A program made the translations under genes and the position numbers. The notes below the pieces were generated by a model. It did not search any database. It had not been told where the DNA came from and saw only the letters and a list, made by a program, of their open reading frames with translations. Of a DNA stretch of 64,000 nucleotides, positions 54,154 to 63,417 are shown piece by piece; positions within the stretch are counted from its first letter, which is position 1, and the number at the start of each line of letters is the position of its first letter. Origin of the DNA: Telmatobacter sp. DSM 110680. GTDB taxonomy: Bacteria > Acidobacteriota > Terriglobia > Terriglobales > Acidobacteriaceae. The stretch covers positions 5,084,001-5,148,000 of the forward strand of contig NZ_CP121196.1 in NCBI RefSeq assembly GCF_039994875.1, in the 5' to 3' direction.

Positions 54154-56817
54154 TCATTCAATGCGGAGTGCGGTCATTGGATCTACGCGCGTTGCCCTCT
54201 TTGCCGGGAGCCAGACGGCGAGGAAAGCGACAGCGCTGAGAAGTATCGTTGTCGCGACGAAGGCGACGGGGTCCAGCGGCTTAACCTTGAACAGGAAGCT
54301 CGCGAGGAAGCGTGTTAGCCACAAGGCTCCTCCTGCGCCAATGATGAGGCCGATGAGCGTTAGCGTCATGCCCTGGCGGATGACCATGTTGCGAAGGTTC
54401 GAGGCCTGCGCCCCGAGCGCCATGCGGACGCCGAGTTCCTGGGTGCGTTGCTGCACGGAGTAGGACATTACGCCATAAACTCCAATTGCCGCCATCAGCA
54501 ATCCCGCAGAACCGAACACAGTGAGCAGCAGCATGTTGAGGCGTTGACGCGCTATATTCTGCGCTTCGATCTCTTCCATGGTGCGGATATGTGCGACTGG
54601 AAGTCCGCCGCTGGCTTCGCGCAAAGCGGCGGCAATGGGCGTGGTCAGCGTGCGCGGGTCGACCTGGCTGCGGACGATCCACCATATCGGGGCTACTTTG
54701 GAATTCAAAGCAGTCTCCAGATCCGGCATTTGCGCGATCGGAATGTACATGACGGGGAAAGGATCTGCGTTGGGACCGCCGTCATGCGTGTCGCCAACAA
54801 TGCCGACAACCTGGCGGGGCTGTTCCGCAAAGGCAGGTCCGGCATCGGCACCAATCAGGATGCGATCTTTAAGCGGATCGCTATTGGGCCAGTACTGGCG
54901 GGCCATGGCCTGATTGATCACGACGACACCGGGCGCCGCAGCGTCGTCCTGTTTGGTTAGAGTGCGGCCGCGAAGCAACGGAATCTTGAGAGCACTGAAA
55001 TAACCGTAGGAGATGGATGAGAATCCTGCTCCGCCTGTCGGCTGCGCATTCTGTTTAGGGCGGCCGACCACGTCGAAGGACATTCCGAATCCGCCGGCCA
55101 TCGGCAAGCAATTTGTGGCACCGACGTCGAGGACTCCCGGCACGGCAAGCAGCCGATCTGTCCCGGCGCGAATGACGTCCGCAACAGGCGCTGTTTTCTG
55201 GAAACGGTCTCCACTGACCGACATGGACATGCTGATCACGTTTTGCATCGCAAAGCCGGGATCGATGGACTGAAGGTTCATAAAGGTGCGGATCAGCAAT
55301 CCAGCACCGACAACGAGCGTCACGGTGAGAGCAATTTCGCCGATGACGAGCGCGGAGCGCAGCTTACCGCTGCGGAATCCGATGCCGGAGCGACTGCCGT
55401 TTTCATTGAGAGCGGCTGCGAGGTTTGTTTTCGAGGCGCTGATTGCCGGGACGAGACCGAAGACGATTCCAGTGAGGATGGAAATGCCGAGAGTAAACAG
55501 CAGGATGTTGAGGTCGAGCGTGATGCCCGAACCATCTTCGCCGATGCGGGGGATGTCGCCTGGGTTGATCTTGAGCAAGATGCGAACGCCAGAAAATCCG
55601 AGGACGAGGCCCAGAAGTCCGCCTGCGAGCGACAGGGTGAGGCTTTCAATGAGCAGTTGGCGGATGATCTGGCCACGGCCAGCGCCGAGAGCGGACCTTG
55701 TGGCGAATTCGCGTTTGCGCGCGGCCGACCTTGCAAGGAGCAGATTTGCGATGTTGGCACATGCGATGAGGAGCACGAAGACCACTGCTCCGAGCAACAC
55801 GAAAAGGCGGCCGCGGGTATCGCCAATCATGGTCTGCTGAAGGGACGTGACGCTAAATCCGCCATTCGGCGGTAGAGAGTCGTTGCCGTACAGTCTTCGA
55901 AACTGGTCTGCGGCGAGACGCAATTGAGCATCGGCCTGAGGAATGGTGATACCGGGCTTGAGACGCGCAGCCACGGTAAAAAAAGTGACCATGTCCTTTG
56001 AGTTCAAATCGAATTGATAAGGCACCCACAGATCGATCGGCGAGTCGGTCGTAAATCCGCGCCCAATCACTCCCACGACGAGAAACGGCTGGCCATCCAA
56101 CTGAATCGTCGTACCGACAATGTTGGGGTTGCCGCCATAGCGGCTTTTCCAGAGGCTGTAACTCAATACGGTGACGTGGCCACCATTGGGGCTGTCTTCG
56201 TCGGCGGTAAAGGTGCGGCCAAGAATAACGGGCGCGCCAAACATCGCGAAGTAGTCTGCAGAAACGTGAAATCCCTGCACCTGCTGGGGATGGTCGCCTC
56301 CGGTGATGTTCAGGCCGGCACCGCCGAAATCGTAAGCAGCAACCTGCTGAAAGATGCTCGTCTGCTGGCGCCATAGATTGAATCTGGGTATGCTGGCACC
56401 CGGAAAATTGCCTCGCGGGCTGGTATTCATCAACGCGACCAGTGCCTGCGGGTCGGGATAAGTAAGCGGTTGCAGGAGGACGGTGTTGATGACCGAAAAG
56501 ACCGCGGTGTTCACCCCGATTGCGACCGCAATTACGAGAATGGAAATCACGGCAAAGCCGGGCGTCTTGGCGAGTGCTCGCAGGGCGAAACGAAAGTCGC
56601 GCGCTACGGCTTCAATCATTGCGAAGGAGCGGTAGTTCCAGACGCGCTCGCGGGTGGTTCGCGGATTACCAAACCGCATATTCGCCTGTCGATGCGCTTC
56701 CTGAGGCGCGAGGCCACGCGCTCGATTTGCGTCTTCTTCGTGGGCGAGGTGGGACTCGATTTCCTGGGCAAGGTCTTCGTCTTTCTGGGTCCGATGGATG
56801 AAGCGATTCAGGCTCAT
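54154..56817 (-). CDS. ADOP-type (duplicated orphan) ABC transporter permease
   Basis: An 887-residue protein from the ATG at 56817, preceded by AGGAG eight bases upstream. After an N-terminal charged helical region (1-75, RFIHRTQKDEDLAQEIESHL) come two MacB-type repeats. Each has a first helix, a periplasmic MacB core and three C-terminal FtsX helices: repeat 1 about 80-475 (ISILVIAVAIGVNTAVFSVI, LLIACANIANLLLARSAARK, REFATRSALGAGRGQII), repeat 2 about 480-887 (LRSALVIGEIALTVTLVVGA, SAGLLMAAIGVYGVMSYSV, RTQELGVRMALGAQ, ending VDPMTALRIE). This is the duplicated form known from Acidobacteria, usually without a linked ATPase and linked to PadR regulators. Both features hold here: PadR is 19 bp upstream and no ATPase is near. 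Substrate unknown. Confidence 0.92.
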   Translation of the reverse strand: MSLNRFIHRTQKDEDLAQEIESHLAHEEDANRARGLAPQEAHRQANMRFGNPRTTRERVWNYRSFAMIEAVARDFRFALRALAKTPGFAVISILVIAVAIGVNTAVFSVINTVLLQPLTYPDPQALVALMNTSPRGNFPGASIPRFNLWRQQTSIFQQVAAYDFGGAGLNITGGDHPQQVQGFHVSADYFAMFGAPVILGRTFTADEDSPNGGHVTVLSYSLWKSRYGGNPNIVGTTIQLDGQPFLVVGVIGRGFTTDSPIDLWVPYQFDLNSKDMVTFFTVAARLKPGITIPQADAQLRLAADQFRRLYGNDSLPPNGGFSVTSLQQTMIGDTRGRLFVLLGAVVFVLLIACANIANLLLARSAARKREFATRSALGAGRGQIIRQLLIESLTLSLAGGLLGLVLGFSGVRILLKINPGDIPRIGEDGSGITLDLNILLFTLGISILTGIVFGLVPAISASKTNLAAALNENGSRSGIGFRSGKLRSALVIGEIALTVTLVVGAGLLIRTFMNLQSIDPGFAMQNVISMSMSVSGDRFQKTAPVADVIRAGTDRLLAVPGVLDVGATNCLPMAGGFGMSFDVVGRPKQNAQPTGGAGFSSISYGYFSALKIPLLRGRTLTKQDDAAAPGVVVINQAMARQYWPNSDPLKDRILIGADAGPAFAEQPRQVVGIVGDTHDGGPNADPFPVMYIPIAQMPDLETALNSKVAPIWWIVRSQVDPRTLTTPIAAALREASGGLPVAHIRTMEEIEAQNIARQRLNMLLLTVFGSAGLLMAAIGVYGVMSYSVQQRTQELGVRMALGAQASNLRNMVIRQGMTLTLIGLIIGAGGALWLTRFLASFLFKVKPLDPVAFVATTILLSAVAFLAVWLPAKRATRVDPMTALRIE

Positions 56818-56836
56818 GGATGCTCTCCTGCCGGTT

Positions 56837-57190
56837 TTATTCGAACGATTCCCCAAGAATGAGGCCGATGGCGCGCGTCATCTTTTGCCAACGCCCCGTG
56901 GCGGCGTGCAGTTCTTTGCGGCCTTTGTTGGTAAGCCTGTAGAACTTGGCCTTGCGGTTGTTGTCGCTCACGCCCCACTCGGAGGATAGCCAACCGCGAT
57001 CTTCAAGCCGATGAAGCGCGGGATAAAGGGACCCCTGCTCGACTTCGAGGGCATTCTCCGAGGTTCGTTCGATTGCCTGGGCGATGGTGTGACCGTGCGC
57101 CGGACCCATAACAAGAGTGCGCAGGATGAGCATGTCCAGCGTGCCTTGCAGAATCTCCCCAGCTTCTGACGTTTTTCTTGTGACCATCAT
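56837..57190 (-). CDS. PadR-family transcriptional repressor
   Basis: A 117-residue winged helix-turn-helix protein: ILQGTLDMLILRTLVMGPAH, TSENALEVEQGSLYPALHRL, GWLSSEWG, KAKFYRLTNKGRKEL. This is the compact PadR-s2 form, with the characteristic dimer helix at the C-terminus. PadR repressors bind palindromes over their own promoter and release on binding a small, often phenolic or drug-like ligand. It is in an operon with the ADOP permease, so it should govern that transporter and itself. Ligand unknown. Confidence 0.92.
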   Translation of the reverse strand: MMVTRKTSEAGEILQGTLDMLILRTLVMGPAHGHTIAQAIERTSENALEVEQGSLYPALHRLEDRGWLSSEWGVSDNNRKAKFYRLTNKGRKELHAATGRWQKMTRAIGLILGESFE

Positions 57191-57459
57191 GAGATCTCCA
57201 CTCGAATGACTATGCGAGAGAAATAGTACTCCACTCGGATGTCTATGGGAAGGATGTCTTTAAGGTTAAGCTCGTGTTTAAATGCAAACCCATGGAGCAG
57301 GAAAGGTTTAGACCGCATCCAGAGACTAAAAAAATAGCGAGCTTTGCCGCAATGATTCGATAACATCTAGCGCAGGACGGTGCGCCGCTTATTCCCCGTT
57401 TTAAAGCTTGCTTGGCGCTTTGGTTCCCTACTCTGCTGGTTTTGACTTCAAGGAGAAGA

Positions 57460-60400
57460 ATGAAATCTTTGAGCCGCGTATTCTTTGTCGCTGTTTCGAT
57501 GCTGGTGATGGGCGCCTGCGTGCAGGCGCAGGTGGACCCGAAGCTTTACTCCGATATGAGGTGGCGCGAAATCGGGCCGATGCGGGCCGGGAGGACGCGA
57601 GCGCTGGCGGGAGTGCCGAGCGAGCCGGCGACGTTCTACCTGGGCGCAGTGAACGGCGGGGTATGGAAGACAACAGACGCGGGCGCGACGTGGCACAGCC
57701 TGTGGGATGACCAGCCAAGCGGATCGATCGGGTCGATTGCGGTTTCGCTGAGCGATCCGAATACGATCTATGTAGGCAGCGGCGAAGGACTGCAGCGGCC
57801 AGATCTTTCGACCGGTGATGGTGTCTATAAGTCGACCGATGCGGGCAAGACGTGGACGCATCTTGAGGGGCTCCGCAACGGGCAGCAGATCGGGCAAGTG
57901 GCAATCGATCCGCACGATGCAAATCGCGTATTCGTGGCCGTGGAAGGTCACCCCTACGGGCCGAGTGAAGAACGCGGGTTATATCGGACGGTGGATGGCG
58001 GCAAAACGTTCAAGCGTGTTCTGTTCACGAACGAGCGCACCGGCGCGTCGGAGGTGCAGATCGATCCGCAGAATCCGCAGATCGTGTTTGCGGGGATGTG
58101 GCAGCGGCAGGAAGCGCCGTGGGAGAACGGGTCGTTTGAAGGCGGAGAGGGTGGACTGTATCGCTCGACGGATGGTGGCGACACATGGAAAAAGCTCACG
58201 GGAAACGGGCTGCCGGATAAAGTTCTGCAATTGCAGATGACGATTTCGCCAAGCAATCCGAAACGGATCTATGCGGAGATCGCTCCAGTGAACGGACCGG
58301 TCTGGCTGTATCGGTCAGACGATGGAGGCGACCACTGGGTGCATGCGCCGGAGGACGATACACGGCCGGAGGAGCGGATTGGCGGCGGAGATTGCCCGGT
58401 ACCGCTGGTAGACCCGAAGGATCCGGATACGGTCTACGTGGCCAGCATCGTGAGTTGGAAATCGACCGATGCAGGCAAGACCTGGACGGCGTTTCGCGGG
58501 TCGCCGGGTGGTGACGATTATCAGAATGTCTGGGTGAATCCCAACAACACCAAGATTGTGGCGCTGGCAAGCGACCAGGGGGTGGTGATCTCGCAGAACG
58601 GCGGCGAGAGCTGGGCCGAATGGTACAACCAGGGCACCGCGCAGATGTATCACGCAACAGCGGACAATGCCTTTCCGTATCGCGTGTGCGGCGGACAGCA
58701 GGATTCGGGATCGGCGTGCGTGCCAAGCCGCAGCGACGATGGTCGCATCACGTTTCATGACTGGCATCCAGTGGGAATCGAAGAGTACGGCTATGCCGCG
58801 CCTGATCCGCTGGACCCGGACGTTGTGTATGGCGGGAAGGTGACGCGCTACGACCGGCGCACTGGTCAGATTCAAAACGTGGAGCCGAAGCCGCTGCGAG
58901 GATATCGTGCACTGCGCACGGAGCCGCTGATGTTTTCGCCGGTTGATCCGCACAAGCTTTATTTCGCAACGAACACGCTGTGGCTGACAGAAGATGGCGG
59001 CAAGGACTGGAAGGAAGTAAGCCCGGATCTGACACGCGAGACGTGGGAACTGCCGAAGGTGGTGGAGGGTTACAAGGATTCTGCAGCAGCTAAGGCGACG
59101 CGGCGGGGAGTGATTTATGCGCTTGGGTTGTCGCCGCTGGATGGGAACCGGATGTGGGCGGGCACAGATGATGGACTGATCTGGACGACGGAAGATGCGG
59201 GAGCGCACTGGGTGAATGTAACTCCGCCGGCGCTGCAGCCTTTCTGGAAGGTCTTCAACATGGATGCGGGACACTTCGACGCGCAGACGGCCTACGCTGC
59301 GGTGAACACGTTACGGCTGGACGATATGCGGCCGCATCTTTTCCGCACGCATGATGGCGGGAAGTCGTGGACGGAGATTAACAATGGGATTCCGGATGGC
59401 GCGGCGACGAGCGCGATTCGTGAAGATCCTAAGCGCAAGGGGTTGCTGTATGCGGGGTCGGAGACGCAGGTATATGTGTCGTTCGACGATGGAGATCACT
59501 GGCAGTCATTGCGGCTGAACATGCCCGCGAGTTCGGTGCGCGACCTTGAGGTGAAGGGCGACGATCTGATTGCGGCTACGCATGGGCGCGGGTTTGTGAT
59601 TCTGGATGACGTGACACCGCTGCGGCAGATTGCGGCGAATACGGCTGAAGAGAGTGCGCACCTGTACACGCCGCAGACCGCGATGCGGATTCGGAATGAT
59701 ACGAATCCCCCGACGCCTTGGCCCGCGGATTTTCCGTCGACGAAGAATCCGCCAAATGGTGCGGTGATTGATTACTACCTGGGCACAGGAGTGTCTGGTG
59801 TCGTGTCACTGGAGATTGCAGACAGCAAGGGGCAGACAATCGCGCGCTTCAACTCGGACGATGCAGTTCCAGCGCCAGACCCGCGTTATCCTGACCCGCC
59901 AGTTTGGGAGAGGAAGCCGCGAGTGCTGTCGGCTGCACCGGGGCATCATCGGTTCCTGTGGGATTTGCAGTATCCGCAGGTGCCGGGGTTGTCGACCGGG
60001 CCTGATGACGAGTTGGCAACGCCACATGATACGCCGCAGGTTTCAACGGCACCGTGGGTGCTTCCAGGCGAGTACACGGTGAAGTTGACGGCTAACGGGA
60101 AGACGCAGACGGCCGCGATGAAGGTAGTGATGGATCCGCGAGTCAAGACGGCAATGCCGGAGTTGGAAGCACAATTCACGATGGCGAAGAAGATGTACGA
60201 CGACGTGATGAAAGCAACGGCGGCGATGCACGAGATCAGCGTGCTTCGCGAACAGTTGAAGGCACGAAGCGGGCAGCCGGTGGTGGGACAAGCGGGGCCG
60301 ACCATCGATTCGAAGCTGGATGCGATTGCGGGGCCCGCGCGTGGAGGGCGCGGATTCGGGCGCGGAGCGGCAGGGCCGGCGACGCTTGGGTCAGTGCGGT

Positions 60401-60651
60401 CGCAGTTGGCGCGGCTGATGCACTCGATTGAGTCTGCGGATGTGGCCCCGACGACAGCTCAGGGCGAGGCGCTGGGGATCGCAGAGAAGCCGTTGGATGG
60501 GCTGATCGAGCAATGGAAACAGGTGAAGCAGAACGATGTGAAGGCAATGAATCTTGAGTTGAAGAAGCAACATCTGGCAGTGATCGATCTGGATACGCGG
60601 GAGATGGATCGCAGCCGGGAAGATGAACTGGAGATGGGTGACGAGGAGTAA
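57460..60651 (+). CDS. Secreted sortilin/VPS10-like beta-propeller protein
   Basis: A 1063-residue protein from the ATG at 57460, with AAGGAG just upstream. The signal peptide is SRVFFVAVSMLVMGACVQAQ (residues 4-23). Residues 35-740 form two propellers built from Asp-box (BNR) turns; I count about eleven, such as TTDAGATW, STDAGKTW, STDGGDTW, TEDGGKDW, TEDAGAHW and THDGGKSW. Residues 790-900 look like an Ig-like beta domain, and 930-1040 a helical region. Related proteins are often annotated as glycosyl hydrolases, but I see no catalytic triad, so binding or structure is a better assumption. It ends in acidic residues (EDELEMGDEE) before a shared terminator. Confidence 0.88.
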   Translation: MKSLSRVFFVAVSMLVMGACVQAQVDPKLYSDMRWREIGPMRAGRTRALAGVPSEPATFYLGAVNGGVWKTTDAGATWHSLWDDQPSGSIGSIAVSLSDPNTIYVGSGEGLQRPDLSTGDGVYKSTDAGKTWTHLEGLRNGQQIGQVAIDPHDANRVFVAVEGHPYGPSEERGLYRTVDGGKTFKRVLFTNERTGASEVQIDPQNPQIVFAGMWQRQEAPWENGSFEGGEGGLYRSTDGGDTWKKLTGNGLPDKVLQLQMTISPSNPKRIYAEIAPVNGPVWLYRSDDGGDHWVHAPEDDTRPEERIGGGDCPVPLVDPKDPDTVYVASIVSWKSTDAGKTWTAFRGSPGGDDYQNVWVNPNNTKIVALASDQGVVISQNGGESWAEWYNQGTAQMYHATADNAFPYRVCGGQQDSGSACVPSRSDDGRITFHDWHPVGIEEYGYAAPDPLDPDVVYGGKVTRYDRRTGQIQNVEPKPLRGYRALRTEPLMFSPVDPHKLYFATNTLWLTEDGGKDWKEVSPDLTRETWELPKVVEGYKDSAAAKATRRGVIYALGLSPLDGNRMWAGTDDGLIWTTEDAGAHWVNVTPPALQPFWKVFNMDAGHFDAQTAYAAVNTLRLDDMRPHLFRTHDGGKSWTEINNGIPDGAATSAIREDPKRKGLLYAGSETQVYVSFDDGDHWQSLRLNMPASSVRDLEVKGDDLIAATHGRGFVILDDVTPLRQIAANTAEESAHLYTPQTAMRIRNDTNPPTPWPADFPSTKNPPNGAVIDYYLGTGVSGVVSLEIADSKGQTIARFNSDDAVPAPDPRYPDPPVWERKPRVLSAAPGHHRFLWDLQYPQVPGLSTGPDDELATPHDTPQVSTAPWVLPGEYTVKLTANGKTQTAAMKVVMDPRVKTAMPELEAQFTMAKKMYDDVMKATAAMHEISVLREQLKARSGQPVVGQAGPTIDSKLDAIAGPARGGRGFGRGAAGPATLGSVRSQLARLMHSIESADVAPTTAQGEALGIAEKPLDGLIEQWKQVKQNDVKAMNLELKKQHLAVIDLDTREMDRSREDELEMGDEE

Positions 60652-60670
60652 AAGTCATCTGCAGCGAAAA

Positions 60671-60700
60671 CAAAATGACCACCCGCAGGTGGTCATTTTG
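60671..60700. terminator. Bidirectional rho-independent terminator
   Basis: CAAAATGACCACC (60671-60683) and GGTGGTCATTTTG (60688-60700) form a perfect 13-base stem with a CGCA loop. The A-T ends of the stem supply T-runs on both strands. It lies between the convergent sortilin-like and DUF3300 genes. Confidence 0.9.
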
Positions 60701-60723
60701 CGTTGAAGTAAAGTGCTGGTGGT

Positions 60724-63009
60724 TTAGTGGTGCTTGCCCCCTCCGCCGGAATGGCCGCCTCCACCGGAGTGACCGCCACCGCTGGAGTGGCCGCCGCTAC
60801 CGAAGTGTCCTCCACCGCCGCCACTGCTGAAGTGGCTTCCACCACCGCCGCCGAAGTGGCTGCCGCCGCCGCTGAAATGAGGAGCCGATGGAGCTTTGAA
60901 GCCCCCGCCGCCACCAAAGAAGGAGTGGCCTCCGCTACTGCCACCAAAGCTTTGGGCTTTGGGAGCTTTATAGCTGCCACCACCACCGTAGCTATAGCCG
61001 CGGCTTCCGCCGAACGAATACCCGCCGCCAGAGGGTGCCCGCGCGATGTTTGACCCGCCATAAGGGCTGGAACCGCCGTAAGAGCGCGAGCTTCCGTACC
61101 CGCCAGCCGAATTGCCAGCGAAGCCGTAGGAGCGACTGCCAGCGCCGCCGCTATAGGCAGGCGAACTGGGCGGGCGATAGGTCTGGGCACCGCTTCCACC
61201 GAAGCCCGGACGCATGCCGTAGTTCTGCAGCGGTCTGGTGTAAGCGCCGGAGGACGAGCCATACGATTGACGGTTACTGTAAGCACCGCCGTAGGTCTGC
61301 TGGCCACCTGCATACGCCTGCTGGCCGCCATAGGCGCCGTTGCGACCTGCCCCGAATTGCTGCGTCCCACCGTATTGCTGCGGGCGGCCGGTCGCCTGTG
61401 GCCCGCGAGCGCCTGAACCGTATCCATAGGCGCCGTTAGGCTGGCCATAACTGTTGCCGCCTCGAGCGATTGTGCTGCCATTCTGGCCATAGGCCGGCGC
61501 TACAGGACGTTGGCCGAAACCGCCGTTCTGCTGGCCGTATCCGTTGCCGCCGCGAGCGAAGTTGCTGCCGTTCTGGCCAGCTATAGGGGCGCCGGGGCGT
61601 TGACCGAATGCTCCATTCTGTTGACCATAACCGTTGCCACCGCGGGCGAAGTTGTTCCCGTTCTGTCCTGCAACAGGAGAGCCGGGGCGCTGACCGAACG
61701 CGCCGCCACCTCGGTTGGCGTAGTTGCCTTGATTGCCGCTGGCGCGGTTTCCGCCATTGAAATTCCCTGGAGCAGGGTGGATTGCGTGCGGGAAGTTGCC
61801 GCGATCAAGCCCGGTGCGGAAGGTGTGGGGCATGCCGCCACCGAAGCCACCACGGCCGCCGTAGCCGCCGCGTGCACCCCAGCCGCCATGTTCGCGGAAG
61901 CCAGCCAATTCACCACGGGCTCCCCAGTAGCGACCGCCGCCATGCGCGAATCCCCAGTCGTGCATTTCGTGGCTATGCGTGCACCAAATATCACCACCAA
62001 AGAAGATAGCGTGCGCGAACCAGTCGAGACCCCATCCAAGCCAGCGGAAAGGGTATGTAATTGCGTCGAGTGCGATCGCGGGGCCAAAGAAAATGGCTCC
62101 ATCAAGCGCTGCGCCGATCGCGCCGAAGAAGTGGAATCCTGGGTAGGGATCGATGGGTGCCCCGTAGGCGGCCCAGGGGTTGTATTGAGGAACGTATACG
62201 ACTTGAGGAGTGGGCGGAGCGATCTCGATGTTGCCCTGATCCTCAATGACTTCCTGCTGAGGGGTGTTCTGGAGGTTGCCGGCCTGCTGGGCGCGGTCAC
62301 GCATGACCTGGATGGTTTGCATCACGTCTTGCGGCTGGTTGTAATAGGCATTGCCGAGGTCGGTGGTCCACTGGAGATTTTGCGCCATCTGATCGAGGAC
62401 CTGGGGAAACGCTGTCAGCGCTTTGATGCTCGGGTCCCAACTGCTCTGAGCGTTTGCCCCAGCAGCGATTTGTTGGGGAGGCGCCCCTCCCTGCATGTGC
62501 AGCCACTGGTCGGCGGCGGCGACTTGCGCGGGATAAGTTGAACCTGCCAGGACCATTGAAACCAGATTGTCGGGATAAAGCGCGATGGGAGCGACCATCT
62601 GCTCGAGCCGATCAGGGCTGAGCGCCGCTGAGGGCTGGATGGGCGGAGCGAAACCCTGGTTCGGATCGTTGTAGGTTAGCTGCTGCTGGGGATAGGCCTG
62701 CTGACCGTACGGTTGCTGGCCATCGGCGGGCGGTTGCTGATACTGCGGAGGCTGCTGCCCGTACTGCTGTTGCTGATCCTGCGCAGCGTACTGGCCCTGT
62801 GATGTGCCGGGCTCGTCCGTCGGCCAATTGGGAATCGCGGCGGGCTGCTGGGCGACCACAGAAGTGGCTGCGACTCCCAGACCAAGGATGGCGGCTGCGA
62901 CATATTGACGAAAGAATCGCGGATTGGAAGAAGCGTTGGGGGGTATGCCCGGAAGCGATGTGCAGGAGAGCGGGCGCGCAGTGCGCAGATCAAATTGGGG
63001 TTTCATCAT
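60724..63009 (-). CDS. Secreted DUF3300 protein with low-complexity, repeat-bearing C-terminus
   Basis: A 761-residue protein with an N-terminal signal region (QYVAAAILGLGVAATSVVAQ, residues 35-54). Residues 60-125 are Gln/Pro-rich. DUF3300 spans about 128-335 (LSPDRLEQMVAPIALYPDNL, STYPAQVAAADQWLHMQ, VVYVPQYNPWAAYG). A hydrophobic, Trp-rich stretch follows (about 295-345), then a long Gly/Tyr/Ser/Asn/Gln-rich tail (360-761) ending in Gly-His. Three perfect-register 30-residue repeats lie at 437-526. Such tails resemble adhesive or prion-like low-complexity domains; DUF3300 itself is uncharacterised but common on secreted proteins of soil bacteria. It probably acts at the cell surface. Confidence 0.85.
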   Translation of the reverse strand: MMKPQFDLRTARPLSCTSLPGIPPNASSNPRFFRQYVAAAILGLGVAATSVVAQQPAAIPNWPTDEPGTSQGQYAAQDQQQQYGQQPPQYQQPPADGQQPYGQQAYPQQQLTYNDPNQGFAPPIQPSAALSPDRLEQMVAPIALYPDNLVSMVLAGSTYPAQVAAADQWLHMQGGAPPQQIAAGANAQSSWDPSIKALTAFPQVLDQMAQNLQWTTDLGNAYYNQPQDVMQTIQVMRDRAQQAGNLQNTPQQEVIEDQGNIEIAPPTPQVVYVPQYNPWAAYGAPIDPYPGFHFFGAIGAALDGAIFFGPAIALDAITYPFRWLGWGLDWFAHAIFFGGDIWCTHSHEMHDWGFAHGGGRYWGARGELAGFREHGGWGARGGYGGRGGFGGGMPHTFRTGLDRGNFPHAIHPAPGNFNGGNRASGNQGNYANRGGGAFGQRPGSPVAGQNGNNFARGGNGYGQQNGAFGQRPGAPIAGQNGSNFARGGNGYGQQNGGFGQRPVAPAYGQNGSTIARGGNSYGQPNGAYGYGSGARGPQATGRPQQYGGTQQFGAGRNGAYGGQQAYAGGQQTYGGAYSNRQSYGSSSGAYTRPLQNYGMRPGFGGSGAQTYRPPSSPAYSGGAGSRSYGFAGNSAGGYGSSRSYGGSSPYGGSNIARAPSGGGYSFGGSRGYSYGGGGSYKAPKAQSFGGSSGGHSFFGGGGGFKAPSAPHFSGGGSHFGGGGGSHFSSGGGGGHFGSGGHSSGGGHSGGGGHSGGGGKHH
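61432..61701 (-). repeat. Three 90-bp in-frame tandem repeats
   Basis: The region encodes three consecutive 30-residue units (residues 437-466, 467-496 and 497-526 of the DUF3300 protein). Each has the core FGQRPxxPxxGQNG, then an ARGGN step and a GYGQQNG-type end. Units one and two differ by only three residues, unit three by about nine, so copying looks recent for the first two. It is a likely site of length variation between strains. Confidence 0.8.
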
Positions 63010-63417
63010 CCCTCACTGAATTCGTGCGAAGCGCCGCTCTGACTGGACAGCATTTGTCATCGCCGAATAAATGCCCAGGGGTGACTCGCATGCCAAGTCG
63101 AACCTACCCCATAGGTACCTAACTGGGAACCCCACCTGGATGGGTTAGTTTCGCGGATGTAACGGATTTGTTGAATTCATCGGGGCTCTGCCTATGCGGA
63201 TTTGGTCGCCGGGACGCCGAGATCGATGGAAATCGGGGGTGATTTTCGGTGGCTGGGGGGTAAGCCGTTTATTTCGAACATTCTTTGAAATTCGCACCAA
63301 GCGATTTACTAGCGGGGCGCCCTCGGCAATCTCAACCAAAAAAGCGGCTTTTCGATGTCGAATTGGCTCCAATCAATTGGCACGAAAATCTGCTCAAAGG
63401 ACTAAACTGATCTGGCT
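63010..63417. other. Divergent intergenic region before pruA-like gene
   Basis: About 410 bp with no supported gene between the divergent DUF3300 and dehydrogenase genes. It should hold both promoters. I see no clear -10/-35 pair, riboswitch core or palindrome; CAAAGGA (63396-63402), about 15 bases before the ATG, is too far to be a strong SD. Confidence 0.4.

Noticed and set aside
58315..59274. A 319-residue open frame antisense to the sortilin-like gene
   Set aside because: Arg/His/Pro-rich with no domain and fully inside a well-supported gene on the other strand.
60693..61490. A 265-residue Ala/Val/Thr-rich open frame on the minus strand within the DUF3300 gene
   Set aside because: It is a shifted frame of the repetitive GGC/GGT tail; no SD, no known domain and low-complexity composition.
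61510..62541. A 343-residue open frame on the plus strand inside the DUF3300 gene
   Set aside because: It lies wholly antisense to a gene with a signal peptide and a conserved domain; its open state follows from the Gly/Ala-rich codon bias of the opposite strand.
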